A stretch of 35,456 bases of DNA, taken from contig CAMPAP010000145.1 in the NCBI GenBank assembly GCA_946631935.1, positions 1 through 35,456 on the forward strand, given 5' to 3'. The notes under the pieces are model-generated. The model made no database searches. It saw only the letters and a program-made list of their open reading frames with translations, and was not told where the DNA came from. Position numbers and translations under genes: made by a program. The first letter of the stretch is position 1, and the number at the start of each line of letters is the position of its first letter. The stretch is from an uncultured Lachnospiraceae bacterium (GTDB taxonomy: Bacteria > Bacillota > Clostridia > Lachnospirales > Lachnospiraceae). Of the stretch, positions 1-8,110 are shown piece by piece.

Positions 1-1146
1 TGGAGAGAGGTGCATGAGCTGCACGGCTATCAGGAGGTTTCCGCGCCGGTGCTCAACTCGAAGGCGCTCTGGGTGACCTCCGGACACTGGGCACACTACA
101 AGCACAATATGTTCCTTGCCCCGATGGATGAGGAAGTTCTCTATGAAGGAAAACCGATCGAGCTTGACGAGACGGCAATGTATTCGGCGAAGCCGATGAA
201 CTGCCCGAACGCCGTCATGATCTACAAGCGCAGCCAGAGAAGCTACAAGGAGCTCCCGCTCCGCTTCAACACGGTCGACGTTATTCACAGAAAAGAGAAA
301 TCCGGCCAGCTGAACGGCCTCTTCCGCGTGCAGCAGTTCCGCCAGGACGACTCCCATAACTTCATCACCGCGGACCAGATCGAAGAAGAGATCGCGGATA
401 TCATGGAGATCGCAGACCAGATCTATTCCACCTTCGGAGTTACATACAGGGCTGAACTTTCAACCAGACCCGATGACTTCATGGGTGATATCGAGACATG
501 GGACAGAGCAGAAGAAGCCCTTAAGAAGATCCTTGATAAAAAATACGGCGAGGGCGGATATGAGATCAACGAGGGAGACGGTGCTTTCTACGGTCCCAAG
601 ATCGATCTTCAGATGAAGGATGCTCTCGGAAGAGAATGGCAGTGCGGAACCATACAGCTTGACTTCCAGCTTCCTCACAACTTCGGACTTACCTATCAGG
701 ATGCAGACGGAGCGATGACACAGCCCATTGTCATTCACAGAGCCATCTTCGGATCCTTTGAGAGATTTATCGGTATCATAATTGAGAATTTCAAAGGAGC
801 ATTTCCTTTCTGGATCTCTCCTTACCAGGTCGCTCTTGTGCCCATTAAGCCGGAGCACAATGAATTCGCCAAAGACCTTCAGAAAAAGCTTGAAGATGCC
901 GGTATAAGAGTCGAAGCTGATTATGCCGACAGAAATATGAACGAGAAGATCAAATTCTTCAAGACAATGAAGGATCCTTATATTGTCGTTATCGGTGACA
1001 AGGAAATGGAATCAGGAACTCTTTCCATCACCGTAAGAGGCCAGAAGGAGCAGCTTCACGGAATCCCCGTCCAGGCATTTGTGGATGCCTGCAGACGTCT
1101 CAATGAAAACAGAGACCGTGAATTGGATGGACAGATAAATGGCTGA
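1..1146 (+). CDS. thrS: Threonyl-tRNA synthetase, 3' part (cut by window start)
   Basis: Charges tRNA-Thr in the cytoplasm using ATP and threonine. The reading frame is open from base 1 (Trp-Arg-Glu precede the GTG at 10), so the TGS, editing and early catalytic regions lie upstream of the window. The visible part holds class II synthetase catalytic motifs: MNCPNAVMIYK, the motif 2 region with FRVQQFRQDDSHNF, then GTIQLDFQLPHNFGLTY and the motif 3 region VIHRAIFGSFERFIGIIIE. A C-terminal anticodon-binding domain follows (YQVALVPIKPEHNEFA through the C-terminus). The stop overlaps the start of the next gene by 8 bp, which suggests translational coupling. Oddity: the first ~440 bases use GC-rich codons (CTC, CGC, CCG, TCG) whereas the rest uses CTT, AGA and ACA like the neighbouring genes. 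The family call is certain; only the cause of the composition change is open. Confidence 0.97.
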   Translation, partial: WREVHELHGYQEVSAPVLNSKALWVTSGHWAHYKHNMFLAPMDEEVLYEGKPIELDETAMYSAKPMNCPNAVMIYKRSQRSYKELPLRFNTVDVIHRKEKSGQLNGLFRVQQFRQDDSHNFITADQIEEEIADIMEIADQIYSTFGVTYRAELSTRPDDFMGDIETWDRAEEALKKILDKKYGEGGYEINEGDGAFYGPKIDLQMKDALGREWQCGTIQLDFQLPHNFGLTYQDADGAMTQPIVIHRAIFGSFERFIGIIIENFKGAFPFWISPYQVALVPIKPEHNEFAKDLQKKLEDAGIRVEADYADRNMNEKIKFFKTMKDPYIVVIGDKEMESGTLSITVRGQKEQLHGIPVQAFVDACRRLNENRDRELDGQING

Positions 1147-3430
1147 TAACAAAGCATATTCCAGAGGACAGGCAATATATGAAGCCGGAAGTGCCATCAC
1201 TTCACTGAGCCTTATAGCATCCGGGCGCGTCGCCGCTGTTTATCCCGGCGGTGCCATGATGCTTGAAAGAGGTGATGTTGCAGGCATTACCGATGTTGTT
1301 AACGAGGCTTTCTTTTTGGGCTATAAAGCGGTTGCGGATACTGTTGTGATCTCATATCCGTATTCCAATCCGGAGGCCCTTGAACAGCTTTTTTCACAGC
1401 ATCCCGATTTTGCCAGGGTGTCTCTATGCTCAATGTTTAAGCAGATAACGGGACTTTTAGGACAGTGCCAGAAATCCGAGCATCACACAGGAGACCTTCA
1501 CCAGAAGCTTGGCAGGGATATATCCCTTTATTCGGAGCTTTGCCGTAAGTACAGGATCAAAGCTGAAGATATCACAGAGGTTGATGAACTTGACACATAT
1601 ATGATCGAAGAGTCATCAGATACCTGGCTTGCGGATTATTATTCCGGTCTGGGAAAACTCTACCAGTCCGAAACCGGCAAGACTGTTACTTCCGACATGT
1701 CTGTCACAATGGGAATGGTCAGGAAAGGAAGTCTTGATGCGAGAAAAGCCTTTCAGCTTCTGGATAACTATTATTCCTTCAGACAGGAAATGGCTGCAAT
1801 CTACTTTAAGGAAAGCGGCGAAGATTTCTATTCAAAACTGACGGACCTCTTCGTAAGGATGAATCTCGGATCAAATGAGATCATGGATCTTCACAGGATC
1901 ATCTCACGCATTGAGGAATCGTATTTTGATGAAGCCGGACTCGATAAAGAGATCTATCGTAACAGGATCGATGAATTCGCAGACCGTGCTGACAGCATTT
2001 TTGAACAGGCTGACAGTCTTCCCGAAGAGGAAGAAAATGAAGAGATCATGCCTGCTCCGGAGCTGGATAATTCCCTGGATCAGATCATTGACTTTATTGA
2101 GGATGAATCAGAAACCGTCATCAATTTCAGAACCCACATAATGGATTATCGTAATGTGGACGATCCGGAATCCATCGATGATGATGTCTCCACATTAAGA
2201 AAGAGGATAGCAAAGGAATTCAATGAGATCTACAAGATGGTATTCTTCAAGTCTCTTGAAAAAAAGCCAACTCTTCCTGTCCTGATGTTTTTGTATTTCG
2301 GATATGTCGACGAGAAACTTGCAGGAAAAAAATATACGTCGATCCTTGCAAAACTGGCGCAGTCCGTTTCGGATAATTCCGATGCGGGAGTTTATACTTT
2401 TTACGGATGGCTTAAGAGTATTTATAACTGCAAAAAGGATCCCAGCCGTGACGAGTTTGAATCGGATTATGTGGACTCGGTTCACAAGCTGAAAGTTCAG
2501 GGCAAGATCGATGCGCAGGCCGAAAAAAAGATGCTGGCCGACGGAAAAGCCAGGGCTTCTTTTGAACTTGATAATTTCTTCAGGATCGCGGACAAGGTAA
2601 CCTATGGAAGGATCACCACATTCTGTCCCATCTTTACCGAAGGAACATGTATAAAAGATCCTTCATCCACATATGTTGATCTTGGCGGATTGTCCGAAGC
2701 ACTTGATGCGGTACGCTCAGTTGATTATTCAGCCTTCTACAGGGAAAGTCTCGATCATAAGAATCTTGACGTCATGGGTAAGGAGACCATCCATCTTGAA
2801 TACCTTCCCGACTTCATACTTATGCCCAACATGGGAACAAGAGCCGTTATGTGGCAGGAGATAGAAGGCAAGCTCAGGAATTCACCTGCAAGAGTTGCGA
2901 TCTCCATCTTCCATGCCGAGGAGCTGAAGAATACCATCATCAGGATCGCCGGAGAGTTCAGATGGGAGATGTGCAAGAGGGTCCAGGGCGCAAGATGGAA
3001 CGACGTCACGGAAAGATCACTTACCAGCGAATATTTCGATTATGTCCAGTTCTACAGAAAGAACAGGGACCTAAGCCCCGAGATAAAGGAAAGGATCAGG
3101 ACATCCCTTCAGAGGGCGAAGAACAGTTTCAAGGAAATGTTTGTGCGTGATTACATCCTCTATGTGATGTTTGAGGGCAACGGATCTCCCAGGCTCAATA
3201 AAGTGGCAAGACAGATAATCTATACATATTGTCCTTTTGACCGGGATACTACGGACAAGCTCAGGAAAAATCCCATCTACTCCGAGATAATAGAGCATGC
3301 GGATGTGAAGAGAGCGCAGAGACTTCATAAGCTTGAGACACTTGAAAAGAAGATAAGTAATGCAGGGCAGCAGGTTCCCGTGACACTCAGGGATGAGATG
3401 GCATTTGTTGCGGGAAAAGTAAAATTGTAA
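1139..3430 (+). CDS. Large protein with degenerate cyclic-nucleotide-binding-like N-terminus, function unknown
   Basis: 763 residues, soluble by composition, with no signal peptide or membrane segment. Residues ~7-75 resemble the beta-roll of CRP-type cyclic nucleotide-binding domains (SRGQAIYEAG, then SLSLIASGRVAAVYPGG, then LERGDVAGI). I cannot find the phosphate-binding cassette (normally GE..L.....R.A), so ligand binding is doubtful. There is no helix-turn-helix after it. The remaining ~650 residues are mostly helical and match no family I recognise. They include an acidic stretch around 300-345 (EEEENEE, DESETVI) and a conserved-looking core around 490-640 (FRIADKVTYGRITTFCPIF, FRWEMCKRVQGARWND). 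The ATG at 1139 overlaps the thrS stop by 8 bp, and a small gene follows after 19 bp. The gene is long, uses the same codons as its neighbours and shows no frameshift, so it is real. Any function would be a guess. Confidence 0.85.
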   Translation: MADNKAYSRGQAIYEAGSAITSLSLIASGRVAAVYPGGAMMLERGDVAGITDVVNEAFFLGYKAVADTVVISYPYSNPEALEQLFSQHPDFARVSLCSMFKQITGLLGQCQKSEHHTGDLHQKLGRDISLYSELCRKYRIKAEDITEVDELDTYMIEESSDTWLADYYSGLGKLYQSETGKTVTSDMSVTMGMVRKGSLDARKAFQLLDNYYSFRQEMAAIYFKESGEDFYSKLTDLFVRMNLGSNEIMDLHRIISRIEESYFDEAGLDKEIYRNRIDEFADRADSIFEQADSLPEEEENEEIMPAPELDNSLDQIIDFIEDESETVINFRTHIMDYRNVDDPESIDDDVSTLRKRIAKEFNEIYKMVFFKSLEKKPTLPVLMFLYFGYVDEKLAGKKYTSILAKLAQSVSDNSDAGVYTFYGWLKSIYNCKKDPSRDEFESDYVDSVHKLKVQGKIDAQAEKKMLADGKARASFELDNFFRIADKVTYGRITTFCPIFTEGTCIKDPSSTYVDLGGLSEALDAVRSVDYSAFYRESLDHKNLDVMGKETIHLEYLPDFILMPNMGTRAVMWQEIEGKLRNSPARVAISIFHAEELKNTIIRIAGEFRWEMCKRVQGARWNDVTERSLTSEYFDYVQFYRKNRDLSPEIKERIRTSLQRAKNSFKEMFVRDYILYVMFEGNGSPRLNKVARQIIYTYCPFDRDTTDKLRKNPIYSEIIEHADVKRAQRLHKLETLEKKISNAGQQVPVTLRDEMAFVAGKVKL

Positions 3431-3449
3431 AAGAGGGAATCAAACGGCA

Positions 3450-3683
3450 ATGAATCCAATCGCTATGATGCAGGCTGCCGGCCGCATAAAAATATTTCAG
3501 GAACAGCATCCGAAGGCACTTGCTTTTATCAGATCGGTCTCCGAAGGAGACATAAGAGAAGGATCGGTCATCGAAGTAAAGGTCATAACGCCGGAAGGCA
3601 AGGAATCGGTTTCCAATATAAAAGTGACAAAGGATGATATGGAAACATTCAAGCTTTTTAAAAACAGCAGCTCGGGTAACTGA
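3450..3683 (+). CDS. Small conserved-looking protein of unknown function
   Basis: 77 residues. It begins MNPIAMMQAAGRIKIF, a probable short helix, followed by a beta-rich part (IREGSVIEVKVITPEGKESVSNIKVTKDD) ending in a polar tail. There is no signal peptide, membrane segment or catalytic motif. It lies 19 bp after the 763-residue gene and 2 bp before the MoxR gene, on the same strand and with the same codon use, so co-transcription is very likely. The sequence gagggaatcaaacggca upstream gives only a modest ribosome binding site. I do not recognise the family. Its position suggests a small partner or regulator of the genes on either side, but that is inference. Confidence 0.75.
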   Translation: MNPIAMMQAAGRIKIFQEQHPKALAFIRSVSEGDIREGSVIEVKVITPEGKESVSNIKVTKDDMETFKLFKNSSSGN

Positions 3684-3685
3684 AA

Positions 3686-4609
3686 ATGAAGACAGATGAA
3701 GTTATAAGTGAAATCGAAAAAGTCATTCGCGGTAAGAAGGGAGTCATAACCATGACTCTGGCTACTCTTCTTGCTGGAGGACATGTTCTTTTGGAGGATA
3801 TTCCCGGAGTCGGCAAGACCACTCTTGCGGTAGCTCTTTCCAAAGCTCTCGGACTTGAGTATTCGAGAGTCCAGTTTACTCCTGATGTTGTCCCCGGGGA
3901 TCTTCTGGGATTTACATATTATGACCAGAAAAGCGGTGAGTTTATTTTTAGGGAAGGCAGTATATATACCAATCTGTTCCTTGCAGATGAGATCAACAGG
4001 ACGTCTCCCAAGACCCAGTCGGCACTTCTTGAAGTAATGGAAGAAAGAAATGCTACTGTTGAAGGCAAGACCAGAAAGCTCCCGGATCCTTTTTTTGTAA
4101 TAGCCACCGAGAACCCTTACGGTTCAAGCGGAACGCAGAAACTTCCCGAATCCCAGATGGACAGATTTATGACATGTATGTCAATGGGATACCCGGACCA
4201 TGCATGTGAGGTCGAAGTTCTCATGAACGATGCAAGGACAAGGATAGACGATATCAGACCCGTCCTTACTGCAGGAGAGATATCGGAAATACAGAAAAAA
4301 GTAAATGAGATCCACACGGATCCTTCTGTGTATGATTATATTGTGGCGCTTTCCGAAGCCACACGTAAGGATGAGAGATTGTCCTTAGGTCTTTCACCGA
4401 GAGGAAGCATTGCTCTTTATAAAGTTTCCTGTGCCCTTGCTTATATGTCGGACAGAGACTATGTCACTCCTTATGATATAAACGCAGCCTGGATGAGAGT
4501 CGCATCTCACAGGGTCCGCATATCTGCCAGAGGAAGGTCGTTGGGAATGACTTCGGATGAGGTCCTTGATCAGATATTCAGATCTGTCCCCGTGCCCAAG
4601 GTGGGCTGA
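3686..4609 (+). CDS. MoxR-family AAA+ ATPase
   Basis: 307 residues, typical length for the family. MoxR ATPases act as chaperone-like remodelling factors, usually with a DUF58 or VWA partner. Visible motifs: Walker A GVGKTTLA at residues 41-48, Walker B LFLADEINR at 97-105 (Asp101-Glu102), sensor 1 region FVIATENPYG, the PESQMDRF arginine-finger region, and the C-terminal lid with LSPRGSIALYK. It starts 2 bp after the 77-residue gene and is followed 12 bp later by a DUF58 gene and then a membrane transglutaminase, the classic three-gene arrangement of this family. The substrate is unknown. Confidence in the family is very high; the specific role, probably maturation of an envelope protein or enzyme, is inferred from context. 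Confidence 0.96.
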   Translation: MKTDEVISEIEKVIRGKKGVITMTLATLLAGGHVLLEDIPGVGKTTLAVALSKALGLEYSRVQFTPDVVPGDLLGFTYYDQKSGEFIFREGSIYTNLFLADEINRTSPKTQSALLEVMEERNATVEGKTRKLPDPFFVIATENPYGSSGTQKLPESQMDRFMTCMSMGYPDHACEVEVLMNDARTRIDDIRPVLTAGEISEIQKKVNEIHTDPSVYDYIVALSEATRKDERLSLGLSPRGSIALYKVSCALAYMSDRDYVTPYDINAAWMRVASHRVRISARGRSLGMTSDEVLDQIFRSVPVPKVG

Positions 4610-4621
4610 TCATCTCTTGAT

Positions 4622-5626
4622 ATGGAACATATTAAAAATGCTCTGTATATAGTTTCATATGTACTTATGGTAGCGGCACTTCTTATCGTGTCGGTATTTT
4701 TCAGGCAGATCCTTGCCTCGGTTCTTCTGATATTTCTTGTAATACTCCCATTTATTTCATTATATGCCGGATCTTACGGCGCACGTCGTTTAAGCGTAAG
4801 CGCATCCCTTCCTTCGGGAACTGTTGATGAAGGAGATGAATTCAGGATCCGTCTTAAGATCAGAAACACATGCGCTGTTCCTATGCTGCGCTGCATACTT
4901 GAATATACATTCTGTAATATGTACAGACAGGATGACAGGTCCTTTTCCATAACCCTTCCCGGGGAAAGCTTTGCAAATGATACATACGACGTATGCTTCA
5001 AAACGGGTATGCCCGGTGTCTTTACTTTCGATGCGGATCATCTTCTTGTGAGTGATCCACTGCATTTCCATACATTCAGGATAAAAAATGAAATCCACAT
5101 AAGATGCTATATCATGCCCCGGGTTATACCCATCCCTTATGTTCCTCTCGTCATGTATGAAGGAGAATCCGCAGACGAGTTGATATCGGAAAACGGTGAG
5201 CTTACAAGGGATATCAGGCAGCTTCGGGAGTACAGGGCCGGAGACAGGCTTAAGGATATTCACTGGAAAGCTTCCGCACAAAAGGGAGAACTCATAACCA
5301 AGGAGTACGAAAGAAGCACGGATCTGTTGTACCTGCTTCTCCCCGAAGTTAAAAAAGGCGCTGAGGAAAAGGTTCTCAGAAGATATTACTCTCTGGGAAA
5401 AGCAATGGTTGAAGCTTCAATGGGATTTGTCTGTGCGGTCTTTGATCCTTCCGATAAAAGCTTTGAAGAACTGAAGGTAAGCGATGCGGATTCTCTTAAT
5501 GACAGCATCTGCAGGATCATGGACCTTGGTTCTTCGTCAGATGACGTATATGCAAATTACATGTATCAGAATCCCGAATGCACGGGTGTTATAAGGATAT
5601 GTCCCGAAGAGATAATAAACACATAA
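4622..5626 (+). CDS. DUF58-domain protein, MoxR partner
   Basis: 334 residues. Two adjacent hydrophobic segments lie at residues ~8-27 and ~29-47 (ALYIVSYVLMVAALLIVSVFF, then ILASVLLIFLVILPFISLYAG), then an immunoglobulin-like beta region. The DUF58 signature follows near residues 198-230: RQLREYRAGDRLKDIHWKAS and then GELITKEYERS. DUF58 proteins are usually encoded beside MoxR and are thought to act with it at the membrane. The ATG is 12 bp after the MoxR stop with no clear Shine-Dalgarno sequence, so re-initiation after MoxR is plausible. The 3' end abuts, or by alternative starts overlaps, the transglutaminase gene. No truncation or unusual composition is seen. Confidence 0.94.
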   Translation: MEHIKNALYIVSYVLMVAALLIVSVFFRQILASVLLIFLVILPFISLYAGSYGARRLSVSASLPSGTVDEGDEFRIRLKIRNTCAVPMLRCILEYTFCNMYRQDDRSFSITLPGESFANDTYDVCFKTGMPGVFTFDADHLLVSDPLHFHTFRIKNEIHIRCYIMPRVIPIPYVPLVMYEGESADELISENGELTRDIRQLREYRAGDRLKDIHWKASAQKGELITKEYERSTDLLYLLLPEVKKGAEEKVLRRYYSLGKAMVEASMGFVCAVFDPSDKSFEELKVSDADSLNDSICRIMDLGSSSDDVYANYMYQNPECTGVIRICPEEIINT

Positions 5627-5640
5627 AAAAAATAAATATA

Positions 5641-8007
5641 ATGAGTCTTCAGACAGATCCCCATCCCGGCTTCATGGGAAGAAGAGAACTTGGGAAAAGA
5701 GCTGCGCAGCTGACTGAACGCGGAGTGTGTGAAGGGGATATCTTAAAGGAAAGACTTCCGCGAAAATATGTATCTGTCCTTTTAAGAGGGCTGCTCATCT
5801 TTCTTGCATCATACGGTACCGTTTGGGGACTGGTGTCTTCCTTTGACCTTGCATACGATCCCGTAAAAGTATTTTTCGGGATTCTGGTCCTTTCTGTTTT
5901 TTCCGCTTCGATCTACTACAACAGACTGACCTTCTATGTGGGATATGTGATAATGTTCCTTACGTTTTTCGTGTATTCCGTCACAAGGTATTCTTATATA
6001 AACTCAGGATTTCAGGCCATAATAAACGAGATTAACGAACACTATGTGGATTATTTTTCGCTTCCAGCATTAAGGGTGTCCCAGGAGATCATAGCCGACA
6101 GAAATCTTACGGTTCCCATCGCGTGCATCTTCATCGGATGGGTATACTGCATTATGCTGAATGTCACCATATCCAGCTATATGAACCCTGCCCTTACTTT
6201 TGTCATAACATTTCTTCCTCTTCAGGCTGCTTTCTATATCGACATCATGCCTCCGTATCTTTGCATGATGATGCTCATCATGTGCTACGTATCTGTTCTT
6301 GTGCTTTCGAGAGCAGGATATTATGCGCTTCCATACAGATATAAAAAATATGTACTCTTTTCAAGAAGGCGGAGAAAAAAAGGATTTGAAGATTCCTACA
6401 TTCTTTCCGCAAAGGGAATGCTTTCGGTATTCTGGGTATCTCTTGCGATCTCACTTGCATTTTATGTTGTGGCAACAGCTGTCTTCGGAGATAGTTTTTC
6501 GACGAAGTATGTATCCAACAAACTGAAAAACAAAATGGATGATTATGTCGAGATAATAGTCATGAACGGCATTACATCTGTTTTCAACAGATATGATGCC
6601 AAGGGCGGCCTGGCCAGAGGGAGGCTGGGGGGTATAGGTTCTGTTACTCCGGACTATGATACCGATCTTGAAGTTACTTATGTTCCCGATTCCACGGATA
6701 CGGTTTATCTGAGGGCTTTTGTGGGAGATACATATACCATAGACAGATTCAGCGAGGCGGATGATCCTAACTACAGCATTGTAAATGAACCCTTCCATCC
6801 GGATGAAGATGTCAGGGAGATGGAGATTTTCAATATCGATGCGGATGAAGGATATTATTATCTTCCGTATCATACCTTTGAAGCGGATGGGGACATGGAC
6901 GGAGCTTCCCATGTAACTTATGTTCCGGTTCATGAAGAAGATGATTATCCCATTGATGATGATGAGATGTATCCGTATTCCGAATATGTTTTTGAGCATT
7001 ACACACAGGTACCGGAATCCCTTATACCGGTTTTGGATGATGTCGTTGATAAGGGAGATCTTATTACCGATAAAAGGGGTAATGAAGGGATGCTTGACTG
7101 CTGCTACAGACTGCAAAAATATTTTGCGGAAAATTACAGATATTCCCTTCAGCCCGGCAGGACTCCCATGGGCAGTGATGTGGTGGAATATTTCCTTACA
7201 TCCCAGGACAGGGGCTACTGTATGCACTATGCCTCCGCATCCACTCTTATACTCAGGTATCTTGGGATACCCGCCAGATATTGTGAGGGATATGTGATCA
7301 CGGCATCATCTCTTTCCCAGGGTGAACTCGTATCTGAAGAAGGAGGAGAAAAGAAAGTAAAAGTACAGCTGACGGATGCCGCAGCCCATGCGTGGGTTGA
7401 GGTCTATATGATCAATTACGGCTGGGTGCCTTATGAAATGACACCTCCGTCATTCGGTGATGAAGAATATGCTGATATGGGTTCTCTTATGAGCATACTT
7501 TCGGGTCTCTTTACAAGCACCTCGAGACAGGAGGATGGTGATACGGCTGAAGAAAGCATTGCAGCCGGAACCGGCGAGATGTTCTCAAGGTTTGGAAAGA
7601 GCGTCGCTTTTCTGATAAAGCCTGTGGGTTTTTCCATAGCTGCGCTGATCCTTATCCTTATTATGAGACCCCTTGCTCTTTCACTGTATTCTTATCTGAA
7701 GGTTTTATTCTCCTTAAGGAAAGGAGATTACTCGGATGCATATCTGAGAAGATACAGATCGTATTCCTCAAGGCTTCTGAAGCTGAAAGCGATCTCCACG
7801 GTCAATGCTGATCCCCTGATCATTGCAGATGCGCTTGGCGGCTGCATTAAGGATGAAAAAGATCTTGAGAAGATCAGTCGTATCGCAGAGAATGCAAGAA
7901 GGGCAGCGTATTCCCGGGAAGGGATAGGAGAATATGAATACAAAACATCCTGTCCCGATATGAGACACATTGCAGCCGAGGTGAAAAAAAACATGAGTCA
8001 CCGTTGA
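5641..8007 (+). CDS. Membrane-anchored transglutaminase-like protein
   Basis: 788 residues from the ATG chosen here. The N-terminal third has about six hydrophobic segments (for example LLRGLLIFLASYGTVWGLV and VLSVFSASIYY), and another precedes a large extracytoplasmic region. The transglutaminase core is at ~515-605: nucleophile Cys527 in DRGYCMHYASAS, His583 in AAHAWVEVY, then GWVPYEMTPP, where Glu599 stands in the place of the usual third-residue Asp. One membrane segment follows (FLIKPVGFSIAALILILIM) with a cytoplasmic tail. This domain order is standard for the TgpA-like proteins paired with MoxR-DUF58. The substrate is unknown; extracytoplasmic peptide cleavage or cross-linking is possible. 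Start choice: in-frame ATGs at 5578 and 5599 would overlap the DUF58 gene, and neither they nor 5641 has a convincing ribosome binding site, so the N-terminus is uncertain by up to 21 residues. Confidence 0.92.
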   Translation: MSLQTDPHPGFMGRRELGKRAAQLTERGVCEGDILKERLPRKYVSVLLRGLLIFLASYGTVWGLVSSFDLAYDPVKVFFGILVLSVFSASIYYNRLTFYVGYVIMFLTFFVYSVTRYSYINSGFQAIINEINEHYVDYFSLPALRVSQEIIADRNLTVPIACIFIGWVYCIMLNVTISSYMNPALTFVITFLPLQAAFYIDIMPPYLCMMMLIMCYVSVLVLSRAGYYALPYRYKKYVLFSRRRRKKGFEDSYILSAKGMLSVFWVSLAISLAFYVVATAVFGDSFSTKYVSNKLKNKMDDYVEIIVMNGITSVFNRYDAKGGLARGRLGGIGSVTPDYDTDLEVTYVPDSTDTVYLRAFVGDTYTIDRFSEADDPNYSIVNEPFHPDEDVREMEIFNIDADEGYYYLPYHTFEADGDMDGASHVTYVPVHEEDDYPIDDDEMYPYSEYVFEHYTQVPESLIPVLDDVVDKGDLITDKRGNEGMLDCCYRLQKYFAENYRYSLQPGRTPMGSDVVEYFLTSQDRGYCMHYASASTLILRYLGIPARYCEGYVITASSLSQGELVSEEGGEKKVKVQLTDAAAHAWVEVYMINYGWVPYEMTPPSFGDEEYADMGSLMSILSGLFTSTSRQEDGDTAEESIAAGTGEMFSRFGKSVAFLIKPVGFSIAALILILIMRPLALSLYSYLKVLFSLRKGDYSDAYLRRYRSYSSRLLKLKAISTVNADPLIIADALGGCIKDEKDLEKISRIAENARRAAYSREGIGEYEYKTSCPDMRHIAAEVKKNMSHR

Positions 8008-8032
8008 ATAAAAAGCACGGAAACTGTATAAT
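8004..8032 (+). promoter_or_regulatory. Sigma-A-type promoter of the glycerol operon
   Basis: TTGAAT (8004-8009), 17-bp spacer, TATAAT (8027-8032), with TG directly before the -10. The -35 box overlaps the stop codon of the transglutaminase gene. Transcription would start near 8039, leaving a leader of about 70 bases that contains a REP-like motif. No other good promoter lies upstream of the four glycerol genes. Confidence 0.75.
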
Positions 8033-8054
8033 ATAAATGTAGTTTCCAAACAAA

Positions 8055-8070
8055 GGGACGGTTCTGCCGT
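8055..8070 (+). repeat. GGGACGGTTC-type REP-like motif, single copy
   Basis: GGGACGGTTCTGCCGT can form an ACGG/CCGT hairpin. It matches, in reverse complement with one base change, the pair of motifs at 31972-32028. It sits in the untranslated leader of the glycerol operon. Confidence 0.6.
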
Positions 8071-8110
8071 ATCAGGGCAGGTGCCGCCGAATTGGTAAAT
8101 TGAGGTGTTT

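Noticed and set aside
6451-7227. A 258-residue - strand frame inside the transglutaminase gene.
   Set aside because: It is a shadow of the transglutaminase coding region, rich in Ile and His from reversed Asp/Asn codons.
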